Below are positions 50,582 to 60,040 of a stretch of DNA of 64,000 bases, in pieces; position 1 is the stretch's first letter, and every line of letters starts with the position of its first letter. Below the pieces are notes generated by a model. It was not told the origin of the DNA. It made no database searches and was given only the letters and a program-made list of their open reading frames with translations. This DNA comes from JACKFB01 sp041389525 (GTDB lineage: Bacteria > Myxococcota_A > UBA9042 > PHBI01 > JACKFB01), in the NCBI GenBank assembly GCA_041389525.1, contig JAWKRR010000022.1, positions 1 to 64,000 of the forward strand. Direction: 5' to 3'. Both the position numbers and the translations under genes were made by a program.

Positions 50582-53500
50582 ATGCGTAAGCAGACGTTCC
50601 GGATTGGCCTGCTCGTGGCCGTTGCTTTATTGGCGGGTTGTCCAGACGGCACGACCTCGTCGAACGACGCCACGGCCGATGCGCTCCCCGAGGTCGACGG
50701 CTCGACATTCCTCGACAGTGCGGGCGGCGACGCGACCGTGGACACCGCGCCCGACGCCACGCCGGACACCGTCCCTGACACAACGGACACGGGCCCCGAC
50801 GCCACGCCGGACGCGGTCCCCGACGCCACGCCGGACGCGGTCCCCGACGCCACGCCGGACGCGGCCCCCGACGCCACGCCGGACGCGGCCCCCGACGCCA
50901 CGCCGGACGCGGTCCCCGACATCCGCGCCGGACGCGGTCCCCGACGCCACGCCGGACGCGGCCCCCGACGCCACGCCGGACGCGGCCCCCGACACCACGC
51001 CGGACGCGGCCCCCGACGCCACGCCGGACGCGGTCCCCGACACCGCGCCGGACGCGGTCCCCGACACCGCGCCGGACACGGCCCCCGACACCACGCCGGA
51101 CACAGCCCCTGACACCACGCCGGACACGGTCCCCGACACCACGCCGGACGCTGGCACCGCCTGCGAGTGCGGCCCGACTGCACCGGAAGGTCTGCGGGAC
51201 GACGCCTGCGGCGGCACCTGCGGTGAGTGCGCCTCCGGCCAGCTGTGCAGCGCGGACGGCACCGCCTGCGAGTGCGTGCCCGACTGCACCGGAAAGGTCT
51301 GCGGCGACGACGCCTGCGGCGGCACCTGCGGTGAGTGCGCCTCCGGCCAAGCGTGCAGCGCGGACGGCACCGCCTGCGAGTGCGTGCCCGACTGCACCGG
51401 AAAGGTCTGCGGCGACGACGCCTGCGGCGGCACCTGCGGTGAGTGCGCCTCCGGCCAAGCGTGCAGCGCGGACGGCACCGCCTGCGAGTGCGCGCCCGAC
51501 TGCACCGGAAAGATCTGCGGCGACGACGCCTGCGGCGGCACCTGCGGTGAGTGCGCCTCCGGCCAAGCGTGCAGCGCGGACGGCACCGCCTGCGAGTGCG
51601 TGCCCGACTGCAACGGCGCGGTGTGCGGTGACGACGGCTGTGGCGGCAGCTGCAGCGCGGACACCCCGACCATCGCGTGCGCCGACGTCTTCACCGGCGT
51701 GACCAACGAAGGCGGCGCGACCGCCCTGAACAACGCCACCTGGGGCGGGTGCGCGGTGAACGAAGAGTACGACGGTCCCGAGATCGGCTGGGTGTTCACC
51801 CCGACCCAGGACTCCGTCGCCACGTTTGAGCAGACCAACGACCCGGCGTTCGGAGGCATCGGGGGCGTCGGCGACGACGTAGACCTCTTCGTGATCGAGG
51901 CGGACGACGCCAACATGTGCTCGCCCAGCCCGACCGCGTGCCTCAACGCCACCGCATTCCACACCGCCGTGTTCAACGCGGTCGCCGGCAAGACCTACTA
52001 CCTCATCATGGACGGTTGGACCTCGGGTGGCGGCTCCGGCATCGTCAACCCCATCGACGTCAGCCTGACCTGCTGCACGCCCGACTGCGCGGGCAAGCTG
52101 TGCGGCGACGACGGCTGCGGCGGCACCTGCGGCGAGTGCGCCGATGGGGACGCGTGCAACGAAGGGGCCTGCTGCACGCCCGACTGCGCCGGCAAGGTGT
52201 GCGGCGACGACGGCTGCGGCGGCACCTGCGGCGAATGCGCCGCCGGGGACACGTGCACCGTGGGGACCTGCTGCACGCCCGACTGCACGGGCAAACTGTG
52301 CGGCGGCGACGGCTGTGGCGGCAGCTGCGGCGGGGACGCCCCGACCATCGCGTGCGCTGACGTCTTCACCGGCCTGACCAACGACGGGGGTCCTGCCACC
52401 CTGAACACAGCCACCTGGAACGGGTGCGCGAGCTCGGAGGCGTACGACGGTCCCGAGATCGGCTGGGTGTTCACACCGACCCAGGACTCCGTCGCCACGT
52501 TCGAGCAGACCAACGACCCGGCGTTCGGAGGCATCGGGGGCATAGGCGACGACGTAGACCTCTTCGTGGTCGAGGCAGACGACGCCAACATGTGCTCGCC
52601 GAGCCCGGACACGTGCCTCGCCGCCACCCGATTCTACGATGCCGAGTTCAAAGCGGTCGCCGGGAAGAGCTACTACCTCATCCTGGACGGCTGGACCTCC
52701 GGTGGCGGCACCGGCATCGTCAACCCCATCGACGTCAGCCTGACCTGCTGCTTCCCGGCCTGCGACAACCTCAGCTGCGACATCACCGACGGGTGCGGCG
52801 GGACCTGCGGTTGCGCCGCGGGAGACACGTGCAACGCCGGCTCCTGCTGCACGCCCGATTGCGCGGGCAAGCTGTGCGGCGACGACGGCTGCGGCGGCAG
52901 CTGCGGTGCCTGCAACGCCGGGGACACGTGCAACCAAGGGGCCTGCTGCACGCCCGATTGCACGGGCAAGCTGTGCGGCGACGACGGCTGCGGCGGTGGT
53001 TGCGGCGAGGACGTCCCGACCATCGCATGCGCTGACGTCTTCACCGGCCTGACCAATGACGGAGGCTTGACCACCCTGAACAACGCCACGTGGAACGGGT
53101 GCGCGGGCGCGGAGGACTACGAGGGTCCCGAGATCGGCTGGGTGTTCACCCCGACCGAGGACGTCGCCGCCAGCTTCGTGCAGACCAACGACCCGCTGCT
53201 CACCGGGGCCGCAGCCGTCGCCGACGACTTGGACCTCTTCGTGGTCGAGGCCGACGCGGTGGATATGTGCTTGCCGAGCCCAGCCGCGTGCCTCACCGCC
53301 ACCACGTTGCACACCGCCGACTTCAACGCGTTCGCCGGCAAGAGCTACTACCTCATCCTTGACGGCTGGACCGGGGGTGGCGGCACCGGAATCGTCAATC
53401 CCATCGACGTCAGCCTGACCTGCTGTGTCCGCTCCTGCGACAAAGTCAGCTGCGGCGGCGCGGACGGGTGCGGAGGGACCTGCGGTTGCGCCGACGGGGA

Positions 53501-54044
53501 CACGTGCAACGCAGGTTCCTGCTGCACGCCAGCGTGCGCCCCGGGGGTCTGCGGAGCCGGCTCCGACGGATGTGGCGGCCAGTGCGCCTGCGACGCGGGC
53601 TTGGTCTGCGGCGTCGACAACCAGTGCGCGCCACCCGGGCAGGGCAATGACTGCAGCGACCCCCTGGTCGCCACGGGCGCGCTCCCCATCACCTTGACCG
53701 GAGACACCGATCTCTTTTTCGACTCGTTCACGGGCGGGGACACCTGCGCGACGAACTTCGGGAATGGCAGCGGTGTTGCCGACGCCGTCTACGAGTGGAC
53801 TCCCGACGAGACCGGGGCCTACACGTTCACCCTGGACGTGGGTGGCAGCGGCGCCGCGCCGAGCTTCTTGCACTACCGCACGGCGTGCGACGGGGCCTGT
53901 GACGGGGCAAGCGGAGACCTCTACCAGGGCGGCGCCGTGACGTGGACCCTGACCGGCGGCACGACCTACCACATCATCGTGGATGGACAGTTCTCCGAGG
54001 AGGCCGGTCCCTACACCCTGACCATCTCGGGGCCGGCTCCCTGA
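50582..54044 (+). CDS. Large Cys-rich surface lipoprotein, split by a 1-nt frameshift in a repeat
   Basis: The start is the ATG at 50582 (AGAGG upstream) with lipobox LLAGC. The frame runs through Asp-Pro repeats to an extra T at 50922, where GACACCGCGCC-type units read GACATCCGCGCC. The first frame then closes at 51112, while all later coding is in the next frame and runs to 54044. Reconstructed, the protein has about 1150 residues. It carries an Asp-Pro linker, four 36-residue Cys repeats (CVPDCTGKVCGDDACGG type), and three copies of a domain with TIACADVFTGVTNEGG and PEIGWVFTPTQDSVATFEQT (pre-peptidase C-terminal-like). More Cys repeats separate these, and a final similar domain ends in YTLTISGPAP. 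Whether the shift is real is undecided. Confidence 0.7.
50750..51152 (+). repeat. 12/24-nt tandem repeats encoding Asp-Ala-x-Pro
   Basis: More than thirty 12-nt units of the form GACGCCACGCCG / GACGCGGTCCCC, arranged largely as 24-nt pairs. One unit at 50917-50929 is 1 nt longer (insertion of T at 50922). The array is the longest of the Asp-Pro arrays in the window. Confidence 0.9.
51150..51602 (+). repeat. 108-nt tandem repeats encoding 36-residue Cys-rich units
   Basis: Three full units start with GACGGCACC at 51255, 51363 and 51471, and a fourth begins at 51579. They are nearly identical at DNA level. The preceding unit (about 51150-51254) is 105 nt long because three separate single bases are missing. 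Confidence 0.9.
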
Positions 54045-54194
54045 TCGGCGTGGCGCGGCGGCGGCGGGCTGGTCCGTCGCCGCCTGCCCACAGCGCGGCG
54101 GCTGCTGCCCGATGTGGTCGCCGCCCCGCCACGGCTGGCTGGCGGTCGGCCGCGAGCGCCGGTATCGTCGTGCCATCGAAACACGGAGGCGGCG

Positions 54195-55358
54195 ATGGTC
54201 TGCTCACGGCTCGGCGACGGGCTGCTGGCTTTGTCGTGCGCGGTGCTCTTGGCGTGCGGTGGCGGGACCGGAACCGACGACCCGGGGGAGCCGGGCGTCG
54301 TCACTGAGTGGGACGGGCAGACCTGTCCAGGCGGCGGCACGCTGGCGACGGACCCGGTGGACGTCCACGCGCGCTGGTGCGAGTCCGGGGGGAAGCGCTC
54401 GGGGCCCTTTGGGCGCTGGTATCCGCCCGGGCCTGAGGCCGGCGGGGCGCGCGAGGTGCTCGGCCAGTACTCGGGCGGGCTGGCGAGCGGCACCTGGGCG
54501 ACCTACTACGAGTCGGGCGGGATCGCTGAGACGGGCGCCTATCGGGACGGGGAGCGAGATGGGGGCTGGCGATTCTTGAGGGCCGACGGCTCGCTGGAGA
54601 GCGACGGGACCTACGCGGCCGGGGTCCTCAGCGGCGCGTGGAAGACCTACGCGCGCGACGGCGGCGTCGCGGAAGCCGGCGCGTACGTCGCGGGCGAGCG
54701 GGGCGGCGTCTGGACGCGCTACGGGGCCGCGGGCCAGGTCGTCGAGACCACCACCTGGGCGGCCGGGCTGCGCGACGGGCTCTACGAGCGCTTCTACGCC
54801 GACGGCGGCGCGGCGGAGACCGGGACCTACGCGGCCGACCGGCGCCAGGGCACCTGGACCCTGTGGCACCCCGGCGGCGAGAAACAGACCGAGGGCGCCT
54901 ACGACCGCGGGACGAAGACCGGCCTGTGGCGTGGCTGGATGCCCGACGGCCGACCCGACTTCGAGGGGCCCTACGTCGCGAGCCTCGCCCACGGGACCTG
55001 GACCTTCTGGGAGTACGCGCTGCCCTCGCCGATACGCCGTCGCACCGGCGAGTTCCGGTCCGGCGCCGCGGTCGGCGCGTGGAAGGTCATCTGGGAGACC
55101 GGCGGCGCGGGCACCGTGCAAGAGGAATATGCCTACGTCGGCGGCCTGCCCCACGGCCCGACCCGCGGCTTCTGGCAGGACGGCACGCCCTGGTGGGTCG
55201 GCTTCTACAGCGCCGGACAGCGAGACGGCGCCTGGATGATTTGGCACTCCAACGGGCAGTTGGCGGCACAAGGCGAGTACGCGGACGGCGAGCGCACCGG
55301 CGACTGGACCTGCTTCGACGCGTCTGGCCAGCCCACCGACTGCGAGGGGCTCCTATGA
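54195..55358 (+). CDS. MORN-repeat lipoprotein (MORN_2 type)
   Basis: 387 residues from the ATG at 54195 with GGAGG upstream. The lipobox is VLLAC. About a dozen repeats of roughly 23 residues follow the MORN_2 pattern: GTWATYYESGGIAETGAYRD, GAWKTYARDGGVAEAGAYVA, GTWTLWHPGGEKQTEGAYDR, GAWMIWHSNGQLAAQGEYAD. Such proteins form elongated beta-meanders. The database label YwqK antitoxin for this repeat type is not supported by any toxin here. Its TGA stop overlaps the next gene's ATG (ATGA), so the two are translationally coupled. Confidence 0.85.
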   Translation: MVCSRLGDGLLALSCAVLLACGGGTGTDDPGEPGVVTEWDGQTCPGGGTLATDPVDVHARWCESGGKRSGPFGRWYPPGPEAGGAREVLGQYSGGLASGTWATYYESGGIAETGAYRDGERDGGWRFLRADGSLESDGTYAAGVLSGAWKTYARDGGVAEAGAYVAGERGGVWTRYGAAGQVVETTTWAAGLRDGLYERFYADGGAAETGTYAADRRQGTWTLWHPGGEKQTEGAYDRGTKTGLWRGWMPDGRPDFEGPYVASLAHGTWTFWEYALPSPIRRRTGEFRSGAAVGAWKVIWETGGAGTVQEEYAYVGGLPHGPTRGFWQDGTPWWVGFYSAGQRDGAWMIWHSNGQLAAQGEYADGERTGDWTCFDASGQPTDCEGLL

Positions 55359-58300
55359 GGCGCAGGACCCACACGGGGCCGGCCCTCGGCGCGACCCTGG
55401 CGCTGCTCTCGCTGCTCGGCCCGGCCCACGCTCACGGCGGCCTCTTCGCCCCTCCGAGCGACCCCGATCTCGGGCTGGTGGACGTCGTCCCGCTGGCTGG
55501 CTCCCTGGTGACCGTCGACGCGAAAGGCTGGGCCTGGCTCGCCGATGTGTCCGACGAATACTGGCTCTCCGCGGTCCCCATGGGCGCGCCCTTCGCCGCG
55601 GCCACGTCGATTCGCTTCCCCAGCGTCCAGCTTGGCGGCCCGCCCTCCGCCAGCATCACCCACGGCCGCCGCGCCTGCCCGGCCCGAGACGGCGACGGCG
55701 TGTGGGTGCTGGACATCAAAAACGGCGACACCGCCTCACTGTTTCGCCTCCGCGCGGCCGACTACTCACCCCCCACGGGCTTTCCCGTGCAGGCGGTCGT
55801 CGAGATCCCGATGCTGCCACCGCTTCGCGAGGCCCTGGGGCTGAGCCTTAGCTGGGAGGCGACCCTGCAGACCTACTTCAAGACGAACGTCGCCCACCCG
55901 CGCTTCGGCCTGGTCGAGCGGCCCGACGGCGCGGTCTGCGCGATGTTCGCCGGCGCCTCGTTCTGCCTCGTCCCGGGCGCCACGGCCGCCGAGGGGACGC
56001 TTGAGCTGCTGACCCGGCCGGAGGACTTCGCGACAGGCCTGCCCGTGGACCCACAGGTCGGCGGCGGCGGCTACGGCATCGTGCGCGACATGCTGTGGAC
56101 CCGCGCCGAGGGGCGCCACATCCTGCTCATCGAGCGAAAGCGCGACCCCATCCCCTTCAACACCTCGTGGAATCCGACCGGAGCGAGCGAGCACACCGCT
56201 CATCTGGTGGTCGAGCGGCACCCCGACGGCACCTTCGACGTGCTCGACGGCCCCTACCACGTCAAATACGACGACAATCGCTCGACCCTGAGCAGCCACC
56301 CGCTCACCGACGCCGTTCAGCTAATGGAGTGGCCAGGGCGGCAGGCCGTGGTCGCGTGGCCCGTCCGCGGGCAAGCGTGGAACTGGGTCGACGCGAACGC
56401 TGGCGACGCGCAGGGAGGCGACCTGGCCAACCCGAACTTCACCCCGGTCGGCTGGGTCGGCGACGGGATGCGCGTCGTGTCGCTGGGCGCTGGAGGCGGC
56501 GCGGGGGACCTGCCCCTGGGCGACGCCCTAGACCGGCGGCTCACCTGCGAGCGCGCGTTCTTCGGCCACTGCGCCACCGCCGCGACGACGCGACTCGTCG
56601 CCGAGCCAGGGACCGGGACCCCACTCCTCGCCCTGGAGACCGAGCGCGAGGGCGCGGGCCTGCCCATCTACCGCGTGGTGCTCGACGACGCGAAGCTGGA
56701 CCTCGACGGCGACCACCTGACCGCCGCCGAGGAGGCCGCGGCGGGCACCAGCGACCTGTGGGCCGACAGCGACGGCGGCGGCAACAGCGACCGCGAAGAG
56801 CTGCTCGCGGGCACCGACCCGAACGACCCCCAAGACGATCCGGTGGGGGCGCTGCGGGACGGCGGCGAGGTCATCTACTCGACCAGCGCGCTGATTCGTC
56901 GTCGCCTCGGCCGCCTCTGGAGCGGCGGAGCCCCGCCCCCGCTGGGCATCAGCTACGCGCCGGCGGGCCCGGTCTGTGTCGCCACCGGCTGCTACAACGC
57001 CCGCGGCGAGCAGGTGCTGCGTTGGGACGGCCAGGACCCAGCGACGGCCTGGGTCCCGACCAAATCCGTCGACGGGCGCTGGGTGGTCATCTGGACGGCG
57101 GACGACGTGGTGCGCATCCGCGTGGCCGACGGCCTGCGCGAGACCATCGTCGCGCGCGACGCCCTGGCGAGCCTGTTCGAGCTCGTGGACACGGGACCGG
57201 CGCTCTGGGGCGTGCGCGTCATCCCCGTCGACGCAGATGAAACCTGGTTCATCTCGCAGTGGCCCCGGGCCATGGCGGTGGTCGTCGACTCAAGCGGCGC
57301 GCGGGTGGCCTTCGACCCGATGAAAGCGCGCTGCGACGCGGGATTGGGGCCCTGCGACCCGGGCCCGCTGCCCGAGGCCGCCAACGCCCACAAGAGCTGC
57401 GGCGGCGGCCTGCCCGGCGCGGTGTGCGGCGACCCGCTGCCGGCCCACGACCTGGACGACCGCGACCTGCACCTCGTGGGCTGGGACGAGGCCCTGGGCC
57501 GCTTGATCGTGGTCGTTCATGGCGTCTGGGACACCTACGAGCTGGCCCTTCACCACACGGACGCCCCCATGCTGCGCCGCAGCAACGTCGACCTCCGCGT
57601 CGAGCCCGTCGACCCGCGCGACCCGTGGGCGCTCTTACGCCCGACGATTCATACCGAGGCCATGTGGCACGGCACCGGCTACGGCGACGTCCTGACCGAC
57701 GTGCGCACGCGCGGCCCCTTCGGCGCGCCGATCGCCGGCCGCTTGGAGGCCTTCGCCATGTACGGCCCCGGGGTCTTCGGCGGCTGGGGCGACACGCTGC
57801 TCTACTGGCTCTACACCGGCAGCGGCCAGGACGGCCTCTTCGAGCTCGTCCGCATGCCGGGCGGCCTCGAACCGGGCGACGTGCTGGTCCTGGGGACACG
57901 CAGCGACCCCACCTGGGCCGGCTCGGTCGCCGGCGACGACCCGGAGCCACAGCTCTGGCGGAGCAGCGCGCGCGGAGGCTTGGCCCAAGTGTGGGCGGGC
58001 CCCCAGGGCCTGCTCGACGCGCCCACTGACATGGACGTCACCGCCGACGGCGACCTCTGCATCGTCGACGGCGGCACGGTCTTCCGCTTCGCCGCGCTCT
58101 CTTTTGACCAGCGTTTGCCTAGCGTTTTCGTCGACGGCTGGACCGGACACGACGCGGCGCGCTGCCGCTTCGCCCCCGACGGCACGCTGTGGCTCCAGAC
58201 CGCCGGGGGCGTGCTGATGAGCCAGCCCGAGATCACCTCCGACTTCGCCCCCGCCGAGGGCGGCCCCCCCTTCGAGGACCGCGCGCTGGTCCGCCCCGAC

Positions 58301-58690
58301 GGGCTCGTCGTCAGCCTCAGCCCACCGCCGGCGAACACCCCCCACTACGGCGTCATCGCGACCGACCCCGCGACGAACGAGAGCTGGGAGCTAGCCCCCG
58401 TGACCTTCCGCGACGACGTCGCCCCGAGCGGCACGCCAGCGCCGCCCATCCTCGCGATGGTGCCCGGCGGCGAGCCCCGCGACCCGTGGACCGGCGAGCT
58501 CATCGTCGAGGCGGCGACCCGCACGGCCGCGGCGCGAGGCGAGTCCGCGCAGCCGGCCAGCCCCGCAGCGTCGGGCTGCGGCGCGGCGCGGCCGGGGGCC
58601 CCGTCAGGGCAGGCGCTGTGGCTGCTGCTCGGGCTCGCGGCGCTCGGCGTCAGCCGTCGTCGCCGGGCAAGCGACAGCCCAGGCATCTGA
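55355..58690 (+). CDS. Large secreted protein with calcium-type TSP3 repeat and MYXO-CTERM-like anchor
   Basis: 1111 residues. The signal peptide ends LGPAHAHG. Most of the chain reads as a beta-propeller (VTVDAKGWAWLADVSDEYWL, FAMYGPGVFGGWGDTLLYWL, TDMDVTADGDLCIVDGGTVF). A thrombospondin type 3-like calcium segment lies near 448-495 (DLDGDHLTAAEEAAAGTSDL, DSDGGGNSDREELLAGTDPN). The C-terminus has the MYXO-CTERM plan: Cys near 1075 (ASGCGAARPG), hydrophobic ALWLLLGLAALGV, then SRRRR. MYXO-CTERM proteins are cut and lipid-anchored at the surface by a dedicated sortase-like rhombosortase/myxosortase system. Its 3' end overlaps the converging gene by 87 nt. Confidence 0.78.
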   Translation: MRRRTHTGPALGATLALLSLLGPAHAHGGLFAPPSDPDLGLVDVVPLAGSLVTVDAKGWAWLADVSDEYWLSAVPMGAPFAAATSIRFPSVQLGGPPSASITHGRRACPARDGDGVWVLDIKNGDTASLFRLRAADYSPPTGFPVQAVVEIPMLPPLREALGLSLSWEATLQTYFKTNVAHPRFGLVERPDGAVCAMFAGASFCLVPGATAAEGTLELLTRPEDFATGLPVDPQVGGGGYGIVRDMLWTRAEGRHILLIERKRDPIPFNTSWNPTGASEHTAHLVVERHPDGTFDVLDGPYHVKYDDNRSTLSSHPLTDAVQLMEWPGRQAVVAWPVRGQAWNWVDANAGDAQGGDLANPNFTPVGWVGDGMRVVSLGAGGGAGDLPLGDALDRRLTCERAFFGHCATAATTRLVAEPGTGTPLLALETEREGAGLPIYRVVLDDAKLDLDGDHLTAAEEAAAGTSDLWADSDGGGNSDREELLAGTDPNDPQDDPVGALRDGGEVIYSTSALIRRRLGRLWSGGAPPPLGISYAPAGPVCVATGCYNARGEQVLRWDGQDPATAWVPTKSVDGRWVVIWTADDVVRIRVADGLRETIVARDALASLFELVDTGPALWGVRVIPVDADETWFISQWPRAMAVVVDSSGARVAFDPMKARCDAGLGPCDPGPLPEAANAHKSCGGGLPGAVCGDPLPAHDLDDRDLHLVGWDEALGRLIVVVHGVWDTYELALHHTDAPMLRRSNVDLRVEPVDPRDPWALLRPTIHTEAMWHGTGYGDVLTDVRTRGPFGAPIAGRLEAFAMYGPGVFGGWGDTLLYWLYTGSGQDGLFELVRMPGGLEPGDVLVLGTRSDPTWAGSVAGDDPEPQLWRSSARGGLAQVWAGPQGLLDAPTDMDVTADGDLCIVDGGTVFRFAALSFDQRLPSVFVDGWTGHDAARCRFAPDGTLWLQTAGGVLMSQPEITSDFAPAEGGPPFEDRALVRPDGLVVSLSPPPANTPHYGVIATDPATNESWELAPVTFRDDVAPSGTPAPPILAMVPGGEPRDPWTGELIVEAATRTAAARGESAQPASPAASGCGAARPGAPSGQALWLLLGLAALGVSRRRRASDSPGI
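55466..55477 (-). repeat. Iterated motif core CAGCCCGAGATC, copy 7
   Basis: Exact 12-mer core (13 of 14), in the coding region just after the signal peptide; here the coding strand reads Asp-Leu-Gly-Leu, a different frame and sense from the Gln-Pro-Glu-Ile copies. Confidence 0.7.
58221..58234 (+). repeat. Iterated motif GCCAGCCCGAGATC, copy 8 (full 14-mer)
   Basis: Exact 14-mer inside the large secreted protein, read in frame as Gln-Pro-Glu-Ile. Confidence 0.75.
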
Positions 58691-60040
58691 CGGCTCACCG
58701 AGCCGCAGCAGTTCTCTGCGAACCAGCCCGCGCCTCGCGATGTTGGCCGCCCGGTGACGCGGGCGAGCCAGCGCCGCGAGGACAAGCAGCGCGAGGATCA
58801 GCAGCGCGCTGCGGTCGGGCGCGCCGGTCGCGCTGCAGCCGGCGTTGGACTTGGCGGGCTCGGCGGCGGCGGTGTCTGCGAGGAGTTCCGCGACGGCGGC
58901 GTCCATAAGCGGCTCGGCGACGGCGGCGTCAACGGCTGGCTCGGCGATCGCCGCGTCGGCCGCCGGCTCCGGGGGCGACTCGGCGTCGATGATGTCCTCG
59001 GGCGGCGGCTCCCAACCGACCTCCGCACACACGCCAGCATCACAGACCAGCCCGGGGTCTTCCTGGACGATCATCTCGCTCGGCGTGGTGCAGTGCTGTC
59101 CCTGCGTCACCAGCTCGCCGCTCGACAGCCGGTACAGCTCCACCTTGACGCACCAGGGCGCTACCGGGATTTGGCCAAACTCCTCCTCCACAAAGAACTC
59201 GAGTCGGTCCGTCGTGGTCTGGCCGTCGAGGACCGGCAGCACGGGCAGCCGCTCGACGTATCCCCACGGTGGCGCGTGCGTGTACTCGATCCAGATGAGG
59301 TAGTCCGAGCCGACGGCCGTGCCGAGCCCCGAGACCGCGTACTCCACGAAGTACTCAACCAACGTCCCACGCCAGCAGCACACGCCGGGCTGGTTCTCGC
59401 AGTACGTCACCTCCGCTTGCTGTTCGCACTCCTCGGTCTTCGCGTAGGCCGTGCTATCGCCCGGTCGCTTCAGCAGGTAGCTGTGTAGTTCGAGCTGCGG
59501 CAGGAGCGGCGGTTCGCTGACGACGAAGAAGGGGACGGTCCGGGCGAACGACTCGAAGGCGCACCCGGGTTTGACGCCGGTTGGCGGTTGCTGCGTGAAC
59601 ATGCTGACGCGGTATTCGCCGGGGCTCAACGGCGCCAGCGGCTGCCACCACAGCTCCTTCTTCAGCACCGCGGGTCCGGGGTGGTCGGGCGGCTGCGCTC
59701 CCGGGACGCCAAAGCCGACCCCGAGCACACCGGCGACCACTGCACCCGCGGTGTCGCGCACGATGACGCTGAGCGTGGGATCCGCGGCGAGGTCAGCCGG
59801 CGGCGGATCTTGAGCCGCGCTGGATTGCCAGTAGGCCGGCAGCGGGACCTTGGCCGTGGGGCCGTGGCCGTGCAGATTCTCGGCGAACGGGACGATGGCG
59901 AACCACGCGCCGGTCGTGCACGGGACGATGGTGCCGCCGTCGTGACCCTCCTGCGGGAGACTCTCCGCCCGCGCAGAGGCCGCCGCGAAGCTGCTCGCGA
60001 TGGCGAAGAACCCGAGAATTAGCGAGCGATTCGACTTCAC
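58604..60040 (-). CDS. Secreted protein with MYXO-CTERM-like signal and extra tail
   Basis: 478 residues. The signal peptide is FFAIASSFAAASARA. The body has Cys-bearing stretches (GGTIVPCTTGAWFAIVPFAE, CEQQAEVTYCENQPGVCCWR, GQHCTTPSEMIVQEDPGLVC) and beta-rich sequence. A low-complexity Ala/Asp/Glu/Pro linker (PAADAAIAEPAVDAAVAEP) precedes a MYXO-CTERM-like end: Cys near 402 (SNAGCSATGAPD), LLILALLVLAALA, RPRHR. A further 48 residues follow, which is abnormal for this signal. The last 28 codons lie antisense over the end of the neighbouring MYXO-CTERM gene. Probably the native stop was lost. Confidence 0.72.
   Translation of the reverse strand: MKSNRSLILGFFAIASSFAAASARAESLPQEGHDGGTIVPCTTGAWFAIVPFAENLHGHGPTAKVPLPAYWQSSAAQDPPPADLAADPTLSVIVRDTAGAVVAGVLGVGFGVPGAQPPDHPGPAVLKKELWWQPLAPLSPGEYRVSMFTQQPPTGVKPGCAFESFARTVPFFVVSEPPLLPQLELHSYLLKRPGDSTAYAKTEECEQQAEVTYCENQPGVCCWRGTLVEYFVEYAVSGLGTAVGSDYLIWIEYTHAPPWGYVERLPVLPVLDGQTTTDRLEFFVEEEFGQIPVAPWCVKVELYRLSSGELVTQGQHCTTPSEMIVQEDPGLVCDAGVCAEVGWEPPPEDIIDAESPPEPAADAAIAEPAVDAAVAEPLMDAAVAELLADTAAAEPAKSNAGCSATGAPDRSALLILALLVLAALARPRHRAANIARRGLVRRELLRLGEPSDAWAVACPATTADAERREPEQQPQRLP

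Noticed and set aside
51150..51602. CRISPR-like spacing of repeats
   Set aside because: Repeats are contiguous, 108 nt, in frame and coding; there are no unique spacers or cas genes.
51777..53136. Three extra CCCGAGATC matches counted as iterated-motif copies
   Set aside because: They are the same Gly-Pro-Glu-Ile-Gly-Trp codons in three paralogous domains, so they are explained by descent.
50175..54176. A 1333-codon open frame antisense to the Cys-rich lipoprotein
   Set aside because: Low-complexity Ala/Gly/Arg/Val product typical of antisense to GC-rich repeats; the opposite strand has lipobox, ordered domains and Cys pattern.
54195..55358. Antitoxin function suggested by the MORN_2/YwqK label
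   Set aside because: No toxin gene is adjacent and the protein is a long exported lipoprotein.
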